Origin: an uncultured Collinsella sp.
Lineage (GTDB): Bacteria; Actinomycetota; Coriobacteriia; Coriobacteriales; Coriobacteriaceae
Direction of reading: 5' to 3'
DNA length: 6,088 nucleotides
Assembly (NCBI GenBank): GCA_900555955.1
Contig: USNA01000065.1
Span: forward strand, 1-6,088
The notes under the pieces were generated by a model. It saw only the letters and a list, made by a program, of their open reading frames with translations. It made no database searches and was not told where the DNA came from. The translations under genes were made by a program, and so were the position numbers. This document shows, piece by piece, positions 1 through 5,569 of the stretch (position 1 is its first letter; each line of letters opens with the position of its first letter).

Positions 1-429
1 TTTGCCCCACAGAGGGGGGGGGTGGGGGCGCGGGGCGCCCCCCCTGCCGATACGGTGCTCGTCGGTTTTTGGTGCGACAAGGGCGCGTGCACGCCTTCGG
101 TCGCGGCGTTGCTTTCCGCCTTGCACGGCAAGCGCGTCTTTCTGTTTGGCACCTGCGGTTTTGGGGCCGACCAGAGCTATTATCAGCAGATTATCGATCG
201 TGTGACCTCCAATTTGGCTGAGGATGCCGAGCTTGCGGGTTGGGCGATGTGCCAGGGCAAGATGGGCCCTGCCGTAAAGCAGCGCTACGAGGCCATGCTC
301 GAGCAAGATCCCGACAATGTCCGCTTTAAGATGCTGCTCGATAACTGGGTCGCCGCAAAGGATCACCCCACCAAGGAAGATCTGGACAACATGGCTGCAG
401 CCGCCAAAAAGGCCGTGCTGGGGGAGTAG
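1..429 (+). CDS. Flavodoxin-family protein, C-terminal part (5' end off the window)
   Basis: The reading frame is open from base 1 and ends in TAG at 427-429, so the start lies outside the window. Reliable protein begins around base 46 (ADTVLVGFWCDKGACTPS). It continues with a hydrophobic strand (KRVFLFGTCGFG) and a helical C-terminal part containing CQGKMGPAVKQRYEAML and a final Ala/Lys-rich helix. A hydrophobic strand, a GTCGFG turn and then a Tyr-rich segment match the second half of flavodoxin-fold FMN-binding proteins, in particular the Flavodoxin_4-like group with the conserved C-Q-G-K stretch. The likely role is cytoplasmic electron transfer with FMN. The specific partner cannot be inferred, because the N-terminal phosphate-binding loop is missing. 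Similarity to BilS, the flavodoxin-like protein of bilirubin-reductase operons, is possible but unproven. Codons before about base 46 fall in a G/C-run artefact and read as low-complexity residues. A terminator follows at 527-552. Confidence 0.8.
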   Translation, partial: FAPQRGGVGARGAPPADTVLVGFWCDKGACTPSVAALLSALHGKRVFLFGTCGFGADQSYYQQIIDRVTSNLAEDAELAGWAMCQGKMGPAVKQRYEAMLEQDPDNVRFKMLLDNWVAAKDHPTKEDLDNMAAAAKKAVLGE

Positions 430-466
430 CTCCCATCGCTGACGGCGGTCGGTCCATCTTTCTAAA

Positions 467-562
467 TGAAACGTCCTCCCGGGCGTCGGGGCACGAAGTT
501 CCCTGCTCTACAGTCCTGCGCAAGACGAAGGCCACATTAAGTGGCCTTCTTTGCGTGCGGAA
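467..562 (+). repeat. Terminator-bearing dispersed repeat, left copy (inverted relative to 5451-5547)
   Basis: This stretch matches the reverse complement of 5451-5547. It begins with TGAAACGTC (467-475), passes through a diverged segment of about 20 bases, then TTCCCTGCTC, and then an identical core of 44 bases (510-553). That core contains CAGTCCTGCGCAAGACG and the 9-bp terminator stem. It ends in TGCGGAA after two mismatches. The identical core joined to a variable outer part suggests either a mobile or repetitive intergenic element or gene conversion between the two copies. No protein is encoded. Whether the core is transcribed as part of the flavodoxin mRNA tail or as a separate small RNA cannot be decided from sequence. 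Confidence 0.85.
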
Positions 563-600
563 CTCGCGATGAACTTCGTGCCCCGCCGTCCGGGAGGACG
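472..600. repeat. 30-bp near-perfect inverted repeat enclosing a terminator
   Basis: The left arm 472-501 (starts CGTCCTCCCGG, ends GGGGCACGAAGTTC) is the reverse complement of 571-600 at 28 of 30 positions. In RNA one of the two exceptions would be a G-U pair. The 69 bases between the arms include the 9-bp terminator hairpin at 527-549. The whole would fold as one long stem topped by an inner hairpin. It resembles a MITE-like palindromic insertion, but no clear target-site duplication is visible next to 472 or 600. The right arm has no counterpart in the downstream copy of the element. Confidence 0.8.
527..552 (+). terminator. Intrinsic terminator downstream of the flavodoxin gene
   Basis: A perfect 9-bp stem, GAAGGCCAC (527-535) with GTGGCCTTC (541-549), encloses the loop ATTAA and is followed by TTT. 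It lies about 98 bases after the flavodoxin stop codon. The stem is symmetric, but the T run is on the plus-strand side, which supports plus-strand termination. The T tract is short, so efficiency may be moderate. The same hairpin occurs inverted at 5461-5486. Confidence 0.7.
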
Positions 601-658
601 CCTCTTTATTGATGGGAGGCCTGATAGGTCGATGGTTCCGTGCCCGGATGCGTCCAAA

Positions 659-986
659 GTGGGACGGGCTTTCCGGATGGGCAGGCTTTCGAAAAATGCG
701 TCCCGGAATTTGCCTTTGGAATGGGACGTAGTTTCCCGTTGAGGTGCTTTGCGGAAAGTGCATCCCACTCTGGGCGGTCGAAGTGGGACACACTTTCCCA
801 AAGGCGCTCCAACGGGAAATTGCGTCCCATTATTCGGTCAAGAAACGGGATGCATTTTCCCAATGAGAGCAAAACCGGAAAATGCATCCCACAATCAGCC
901 CTCAAAGTGGGACGCCGTTTCCCGATGAGGCACTCGACGGAAAATACATCCCAGAAATGGCCTTTGAGCTGGGATAAGATTTCCGC
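659..986. repeat. Upstream array of alternating palindromic half-repeats (11 units, ~31-bp spacing)
   Basis: Eleven short motifs alternate in orientation. Forward units have the form TGGGA(C/T)...TTTCC, with GGGA at 661, 724, 785, 848, 909 and 971. Reverse units have the form GGAAA...TCCC, with TCCC ending at 704, 766, 828, 890 and 952. Many units are themselves dyads of the form GGGA-N7-TCCC, for example 785-799 and 814-828. A forward unit plus the following reverse unit always spans 43-44 bases, and the linker to the next pair is 18-19 bases, giving a period of 61-63 bp. Loops and linkers vary. A degenerate reverse unit may precede the first at about 644-655. The architecture recalls BIMEs made of alternating REP palindromes. 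It could act as RNA hairpins, a protein-binding array or a recombination substrate. No function is demonstrated. Confidence 0.85.
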
Positions 987-1003
987 GGCATCTCGGATTC
1001 TCA

Positions 1004-1037
1004 AAAATGAGACACGCCGTTGGCGAAAATGAGACAC
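1004..1037 (+). repeat. Direct repeat AAAATGAGACAC (two copies, 22 bp apart)
   Basis: AAAATGAGACAC occurs at 1004-1015 and again at 1026-1037. A partial third copy, AAAATGAGTCCA, occurs at 1069-1080. The first copy lies about 100 bases before the start codon of the surface gene, in the stretch where its promoter should be, so the repeats could be operator half-sites. They also resemble the left half of the forward array unit (TGGGACAC) and may be decayed array members, although their spacing does not fit the ~31-bp phase. No convincing -35/-10 pair is visible. Confidence 0.5.
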
Positions 1038-1096
1038 GTGATATCGGGCATCGGATGTATCATTTGCAAAAATGAGTCCACTCCACTCGAATAAAG

Positions 1097-1102
1097 CGAG
1101 GT
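1097..1102 (+). promoter_or_regulatory. Ribosome binding site deciding the surface-gene start at 1108
   Basis: CGAGGT with a GAGG core (1098-1101) lies 6 bases before the ATG at 1108. An in-frame ATG 36 bases upstream, at 1072, lacks any purine-rich site in front of it. Starting at 1108 also gives a compact signal peptide beginning MYVPHPRIRR. The start at 1108 is therefore preferred. Confidence 0.65.
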
Positions 1103-1107
1103 CCCTC

Positions 1108-3588
1108 ATGTACGTTCCACACCCCCGTATCCGTAGGCTGTCGAAAATCCCGCTTGTTGGGATGGCGGCGCTTGCTGCGTTGATCGCCACGAGCGTCGCC
1201 TGCTTCACGGCCACGCCCCAGGTTGCCCAGGCGGCAGACGCGCCCGCAATCACCGATATGACCGAGCAGGATTATCAAGCCCTGGGTCTGGGCACGAGCG
1301 AGGACATTCCGGCCGATACCGTTGGCCCCTATTCCACTGATACCCCCACGACGTTTGCCACGCGCAGCGAGGTCTATATGGCAGCTAACGGTAGCCATGG
1401 CAATCGCTACACTCTGCGCGACAAGCTCGAGAACGTCGAGCGCGGTGACATTGGCGGCAGCAGCAAACTCACCGATGGCTATGGAAGTGTGTGGGGCGCC
1501 GCAAAGTTCTGGCAAAACGTCAACAACTTCGATACGAACAGCGATCTCTACAAGCATAGCGACTACGGTGGCGGCACCTGGTCGTACCTAAGCAACAATG
1601 AGTCCTCAACAGTACTCGCCAACGACAACAACGGTTTCTCGGGCATTCACGCCACGAGTGTTGAGTTCTGCAGCGACGCCAGCACGGGCAAAAAGAGCCG
1701 CGTTGCCGAGCTCCGTGCCTACGGCGACAGTTCCTCCACGACGATTGACGGCAAGTCATACGCCGGAAAGGTTGAGCTGGTCCTCTACTCGTTTAGCAAC
1801 GGGCGCACGCGCACTCTCGACACACACCTGCCGGTGACGGTCAACACTAATATGATGTACGAAGGCCGTTTTAAGTACCTGGATGCCGGTTACCTGCAAG
1901 AGCACGACGCCGTATTTGATGTCGAGGCGGGCGATGTCGATGGCGACGGCGTCGACGAGCTTTTTGTCTACGCGGGCTGCTATGTCGACGAGAACGGCGT
2001 GCGCAAGGCTGTAGTCGACATGTATGACTTGGAGGGCGGCAACTGGAAGCAAAGCGTCGTCAAGATCGATGCCGGTAACGCCGCGGACTACACCACGCAC
2101 AACAAGGGCGGGAACGACTCCTGGACGCAGCTTCAGTCAGCTCCTGTCGTTTCGCTAGCGGCCGGCGACCTCGATCGCGATTTTTGCGATGACCTCGCCA
2201 TCGTGGTCTCGGCACCCTACGGCAAGAAGAATATTGATAAGTCGACGCATTGCGAGCTGTTTTCGTGGGATGCATCCAAGGGTGCGCTCGTCCATGTCGA
2301 TGCTCTGGGCGACGCGGGCGCAATCTCCCTCTCCGCGAACGGCAAGACCATGGTCGCTGCGAATGTGACGTTCGGCACGTTTGCCGCCTACGATGAAGAA
2401 GGAAAGAAGACGGGTGAAACCGTCACGGGCCTTATTCTTGCGGGCTATGACTGGCAACGCAGCGCTTTTGATTACGGCGCTTCTGACGGCAGCAAGGGGC
2501 TGTACGGCGCGCTGTACCGCTACGCGTATTTTGACTCGGAGTCTGGCGAGTTCAAGCTTTCCGATTGCAAGGAATACAGAGACGGGCTCCTCGCCTCCTA
2601 TGGGCTGATGCATGTGCCCAACAGCGCATGGAAGGATAGCGCTCAGGATAAGCGCTATCCGTGCACCTTGGCGCCTATCGCCCTTGCCACTGCCAACCTT
2701 GACGGCCTGTCCGAGCAGCTGGCGGTCGACGAGGTGCTCGTGGGCGGCGATGTGTTCCGCGACTTTGCCTGCAATACGGCACAGAGCGGGGCTCAGGGCT
2801 TGGGGTCCATGGTCGGAACCATGAGCATGAGCGGTCAGCAATACAACAGCAGCAACAAGCATGACCACAAGGGTATAGAGCAGGTGTGGATCAGCGACGT
2901 CAAGGCGGGCAGCGTCTCGGGTTCGGACCGCTATAACGAGAGCTTTATCGCCGTGGTGGGCAAGCACCGCGACGAGGACCTGCGCAAGAACGATGACTAC
3001 TATTGGATGACCGCCTCGCATTTTTCGCTCGACGAGAACGGAAAGGTGCGCCGCGGCGAGGAGCAGGTGATTAGCGAGAGCAACCGTCGCGGCACTACCT
3101 ACGGCACATTTATCTCGCTCGCGCTGCCCGACGTCGACAACGACAGCGTCAAGATCACGTACAAGGACCGCTACAAGGTCTATACCAACCCGCGCGTGCT
3201 TGCCGTGCTGCAGGATGCGCCCTATGTTGAGGATCTGGAGCAGGCATACGGCTATCTGGTGTTGGGCGGCACGTCATACGGAGAGGAAAAGGGCACGGGG
3301 ACATCCCAGGGCTATACCATTGGCGCCGAGTTGGGCGTTGCCGTCGAGGTGCAGACCGGTCCGCCCCTGGTCGCGATGAATGCTTCAGTCGATTTTGCCG
3401 CCGAGGGATGCTATGACTACCGGAGCGAGCGCACGGTCAGCGCAAGCGTAAGCTATGAGTCGCATGCCGGCGAGGGTGACAAGGCCGTGCTCTACACGAT
3501 TCCGATGGTCTATTACGAGTATGAGATCGAAAATGAGGAAACTGGTGGCAAGGGCGTGATGGCGGCGCCCGTGTCGCTCGGCGCGTAG
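1108..3588 (+). CDS. Surface beta-propeller-like (FG-GAP/VCBS) protein, N-terminal part ending at an in-frame amber
   Basis: This is the first 826 residues of a gene that continues in the same frame to 5196. Residues 1-43 form a Sec signal peptide: basic RIRRLSK, the hydrophobic stretch IPLVGMAALAALIATSVA, and a probable cleavage after AQA or AQAA. Residues near 276-284 (DVDGDGVDE) and 354-362 (DLDRDFCDD), with a weaker DVDNDS at 675-680, are Asp-rich loops typical of FG-GAP/VCBS calcium-binding blades. Residues 47-700 may therefore form a beta-propeller. From about 725 the sequence becomes short alternating Ser/Thr/Val/Tyr strands, suggestive of an elongated beta-sheet. Translation stops at TAG (3586-3588) inside this beta-rich region, before any wall anchor, so this product would be exported but not anchored. 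The role (adhesion, glycan binding or pore formation) is unknown. The gene may have its own promoter in 1000-1070. Confidence 0.75.
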   Translation: MYVPHPRIRRLSKIPLVGMAALAALIATSVACFTATPQVAQAADAPAITDMTEQDYQALGLGTSEDIPADTVGPYSTDTPTTFATRSEVYMAANGSHGNRYTLRDKLENVERGDIGGSSKLTDGYGSVWGAAKFWQNVNNFDTNSDLYKHSDYGGGTWSYLSNNESSTVLANDNNGFSGIHATSVEFCSDASTGKKSRVAELRAYGDSSSTTIDGKSYAGKVELVLYSFSNGRTRTLDTHLPVTVNTNMMYEGRFKYLDAGYLQEHDAVFDVEAGDVDGDGVDELFVYAGCYVDENGVRKAVVDMYDLEGGNWKQSVVKIDAGNAADYTTHNKGGNDSWTQLQSAPVVSLAAGDLDRDFCDDLAIVVSAPYGKKNIDKSTHCELFSWDASKGALVHVDALGDAGAISLSANGKTMVAANVTFGTFAAYDEEGKKTGETVTGLILAGYDWQRSAFDYGASDGSKGLYGALYRYAYFDSESGEFKLSDCKEYRDGLLASYGLMHVPNSAWKDSAQDKRYPCTLAPIALATANLDGLSEQLAVDEVLVGGDVFRDFACNTAQSGAQGLGSMVGTMSMSGQQYNSSNKHDHKGIEQVWISDVKAGSVSGSDRYNESFIAVVGKHRDEDLRKNDDYYWMTASHFSLDENGKVRRGEEQVISESNRRGTTYGTFISLALPDVDNDSVKITYKDRYKVYTNPRVLAVLQDAPYVEDLEQAYGYLVLGGTSYGEEKGTGTSQGYTIGAELGVAVEVQTGPPLVAMNASVDFAAEGCYDYRSERTVSASVSYESHAGEGDKAVLYTIPMVYYEYEIENEETGGKGVMAAPVSLGA
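3586..3588 (+). other. In-frame amber codon interrupting the surface-protein gene
   Basis: TAG follows GGC GCG (residues GA) and precedes ACC TCG GTC (TSV). The frame on both sides is the same, and the 17 codons from 3589 to 3639 read as ordinary protein (TSVVNVEAYDRIAKQHN). No Shine-Dalgarno sequence precedes the next ATG at 3640. One base change from CAG, GAG, AAG, TGG, TCG, TTG, TAC or TAT would create this stop. It is best read as a nonsense mutation of a 1362-residue gene. Programmed readthrough or a sequence error are alternatives. Confidence 0.9.
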
Positions 3589-5196
3589 ACCTCGGTCGTT
3601 AATGTCGAGGCCTATGACCGCATTGCCAAACAGCACAATATGACGCCGCTCAGCTACTTTTTGACCAACCGGTCGGGAGAACCCGGAACCTATCAAACGA
3701 CGCTCAACGGCGAGACTCCCGTTGGGGATTCCTTTGGCCTGGGCAAGCCTGGCGTAACGCGCGCCTACACGCACGATGGGTTTAACGGCGCCGCCGCGCA
3801 GTCGGGGGCGAGCATTGAGCAGACCATCGAAGTCGAGGAGGGCAAGGAGCAGGAGCTCGAGCTCGGCTTGACGCTGAACGGCAGCGTTGTCATGGGCGCG
3901 AAGCTCGCAAAGCACGAGTTGTTTGGCGGCCTGTGCTTTGGTGCCAACGCCGGCTTTACTACGGGTAACTCCTCGAGTGAATCGACCGAATACGGCGGCA
4001 CCGTCGACAACCTGCCCGAGGCCGCGCAGGGCAAGTACGGTTTTGTGTGGCGTCTGGGCGTCAACGCGGTGGATGTCGACAAGTTCGAGGCAGACTCGGG
4101 CGACAAGCTCGGCACCAAGGACACCGACCAGTTCTGGATCGTGGGCTATGACGTTAAGGACGTCGAGATGCCCGACGCGCCGGCCGTGACGGGCTTTACG
4201 GCAAACGCCGTCGATTCGACCAGCGTTACGTTTAGCTGGGACGATGTACTCGCAAACAAGAGTTGCTTTAGCTACGGCGTGGGCATGCTGCAGAGCAATG
4301 CGGCGGATGCGGTCGTCAATAGCTGGAAGATTGCCGACAACACGCAGACCTCGCTCAAGTGGGATGGGCTGCAGCCCAATACGGAGTATCGATTCGCCAT
4401 CGCCGCCGTTAAGAATGGATCCACGACCGAAACAGGTATTCGCTCGGCAATCATCACGGTCAAGACCATGCCCGATGGCATGACGATGACCGTGAGCGGA
4501 CCTGCGGCGGATGCTGCGGAGGGGTCGGATCTTGGATACGACTTTTCGGTTGAGCGCACGGCGGGAAGCCACCTGACGCTCTCGGCGATTGGCCATGTGA
4601 AGCAACTCGGTGCCGACGATAGCGAAACAGGGCTGGCACCGACCTATATGTGGTACCGCAAGGGCCGCGGCGAGACAGAGTTTAAGCTCGTGGGTGCCGA
4701 TGGCAACCTCGCGGCTGGAACGGCCTCAAAGCTCGAGATTGACCTGACCGCAGACGATGACGGTGCGCAGTATTACTGCCACGTGGGATACAACGACGTG
4801 GGCCTCGACACCGGCACGACGCTCGTGAATATCGAGGCCGAGGAGACGGCGCCCACAACGGTGAACGCCACCCCGATCCGCACGCGCCGCCTGTTCTCAC
4901 AGGCAAGTGCGGGCGCCAAGAAGTTCCTGGACCATACGCTGGTAAACACCGCCGGCCCAACCGATTCCGAAGGCTCAAAGGACTCCGAGACTCCTGAGAC
5001 CCCGACGAACCCGGACAAGCCCAAGTCCGACAACGGAGCTAAGACCGACACCAAGGTCAAGACTACGACCACAGCGAAGGACCTCGCAAACACCGGCGAC
5101 CAAACATTCGCCCTAGTCGCCACCGCAGCAGCAGCGGGAGCAACGCTCGTAGTGATAGCCCTCATCATGCTGATCAAGCGCCGCAAGACCCACTAG
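3589..5196 (+). CDS. C-terminal part of the surface protein: beta-rich, FN3, Ig-like, LANTG wall anchor
   Basis: This in-frame continuation of the gene at 1108 covers residues 828-1362 of the combined protein. An automatic gene caller would start it at the ATG at 3640, but that ATG has no ribosome site. In order: a beta-rich segment (about 845-1020) with a Gly/Ser-rich amphipathic stretch at about 930-970 (ending GGTVDNLP); a fibronectin type III domain at about 1022-1121 (starts PDAPAVTGFTA, with TSVTFSWDD and LQPNTEYRFAI); an Ig-like domain at about 1125-1246 with the D-x-G-x-x-Y-x-C pattern (DDDGAQYYC); a Pro/Thr/Lys/Asp-rich wall-spanning linker at about 1285-1325; the sorting motif LANTG (1326-1330); a membrane segment (1333-1356); and the tail KRRKTH. 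The end is a tandem TAG TAG. LAxTG motifs are typically processed by class E sortases of actinobacteria. Without readthrough of the amber this half is probably untranslated. Confidence 0.8.
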   Translation, partial: TSVVNVEAYDRIAKQHNMTPLSYFLTNRSGEPGTYQTTLNGETPVGDSFGLGKPGVTRAYTHDGFNGAAAQSGASIEQTIEVEEGKEQELELGLTLNGSVVMGAKLAKHELFGGLCFGANAGFTTGNSSSESTEYGGTVDNLPEAAQGKYGFVWRLGVNAVDVDKFEADSGDKLGTKDTDQFWIVGYDVKDVEMPDAPAVTGFTANAVDSTSVTFSWDDVLANKSCFSYGVGMLQSNAADAVVNSWKIADNTQTSLKWDGLQPNTEYRFAIAAVKNGSTTETGIRSAIITVKTMPDGMTMTVSGPAADAAEGSDLGYDFSVERTAGSHLTLSAIGHVKQLGADDSETGLAPTYMWYRKGRGETEFKLVGADGNLAAGTASKLEIDLTADDDGAQYYCHVGYNDVGLDTGTTLVNIEAEETAPTTVNATPIRTRRLFSQASAGAKKFLDHTLVNTAGPTDSEGSKDSETPETPTNPDKPKSDNGAKTDTKVKTTTTAKDLANTGDQTFALVATAAAAGATLVVIALIMLIKRRKTH

Positions 5197-5223
5197 TAGC
5201 CAGTCGAACATATCGACAACCCA

Positions 5224-5265
5224 AAAACCCGGGTAGCCAAAAAACAGGCCACCCGGGTTTTCTGT
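5224..5265 (+). terminator. Strong intrinsic terminator after the surface gene
   Basis: AAAACCCGGGT (5224-5234) pairs perfectly with ACCCGGGTTTT (5251-5261). A one-base mismatch and a GCC/GGC extension follow, closing an A-rich loop. The T run of the right arm continues as TTTTCTG. It lies 27 bases after the stop codon. Because the stem carries A runs on its left and T runs on its right, it could also work on the opposite strand. Confidence 0.85.
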
Positions 5266-5283
5266 TGAGTGGAGACTCCGCAA

Positions 5284-5454
5284 GCGGAAACTGCATCCCA
5301 CAATTAGCGCCCGGAACGGGACACATTTTCCCAACGAGCCTCAACCGGAAAATACATCCCGGAATCCAGCTGAATAGTGGGACACACTTTCCCAATCGGG
5401 TCCCAAGCGGAAACTGCATCCCATTCCAGACAAGAATTCCGGGACACACTTTCC
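5284..5454. repeat. Downstream array of alternating palindromic half-repeats (6 units)
   Basis: The family is the same as the upstream array. Reverse units have TCCC ending at 5299, 5360 and 5422, and forward units have GGGA starting at 5318, 5379 and 5441. Forward-reverse pairs again span 43-44 bases with 18-base linkers. The units are more uniform here: GGGACACACTTTCC occurs twice and GGAAACTGCATCCCA twice. The last forward unit runs directly into the inverted terminator element at 5451. Compared with the upstream array, the position relative to the terminator element is mirrored, so both arrays lie on the gene side. Confidence 0.85.
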
Positions 5455-5547
5455 GCAAACAAAGAAGGCCACTTAATGTGGCCTTCGTCTTGCGCAGGAC
5501 TGTCCGAGCAGGGAACCTTATATGCCTCCGCCTGGACAGACGTTTCA
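5451..5547 (-). repeat. Terminator-bearing dispersed repeat, right copy (inverted relative to 467-562)
   Basis: Read on the minus strand this begins TGAAACGTC (5547-5539) and ends TGCGGAA (5457-5451), matching 467-562. The core from ACAGTCCTGCGC through CTTTG is identical. The outer 20-30 bases differ. Here they contain CTGTCC and GGACAG, which can pair with each other, in place of the long arm seen in the left copy. No protein is encoded. Confidence 0.85.
5461..5486 (-). terminator. Intrinsic terminator downstream of the sulfatase gene
   Basis: On the minus strand the 9-bp stem GAAGGCCAC/GTGGCCTTC with loop ATTAA is followed by TTT (bases 5463-5461). It lies about 84 bases beyond the stop codon of the minus-strand gene at 5570, matching the distance at which the identical hairpin follows the flavodoxin gene. 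Confidence 0.7.
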
Positions 5548-5569
5548 GTTGTGGCTCAGCAGCTAGCAG

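Noticed and set aside
659..986. A CRISPR array, because short repeats recur at regular spacing.
   Set aside because: Units alternate in orientation, are imperfect, and are separated by linkers of only about 14-19 bases with partial similarity. There are no cas genes or leader in the window.
1058..1063. TATCAT as a -10 box for the surface gene.
   Set aside because: No acceptable -35 hexamer lies 16-18 bases upstream and there is no proper extended -10, so it is too weak to list as a promoter.
1072..1107. Start of the surface gene at the ATG at 1072.
   Set aside because: No ribosome site precedes it and it would add 12 residues before an otherwise typical signal peptide. The ATG at 1108 has GAGG six bases upstream.
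1192..1203. A lipoprotein signal (SVAC, Cys at residue 32).
   Set aside because: The -3 position is Ser, not Leu/Val/Ile. A standard AQA cleavage site follows, and the protein has a C-terminal sortase anchor.
606..1253. Long open frames across the array on both strands (640-1032 plus, 606-1253 minus; also 5265-5675 plus).
   Set aside because: The repeat units contain no stop codons in most frames, so openness on both strands is a by-product. Unit spacing is not a multiple of three, there are no ribosome sites, and the translations have no domain character.
3586..3588. Reassignment of TAG to an amino acid in this genome.
   Set aside because: The flavodoxin gene (427-429), the surface gene (5194-5199, tandem) and the sulfatase gene (5570-5572) all end in TAG where a natural C-terminus is expected, such as directly after the basic sorting tail.
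3640..3642. An independent second gene starting at ATG 3640.
   Set aside because: No Shine-Dalgarno sequence, no signal peptide for a wall-anchored protein, and the same frame reads as ordinary protein from the amber codon to this ATG.
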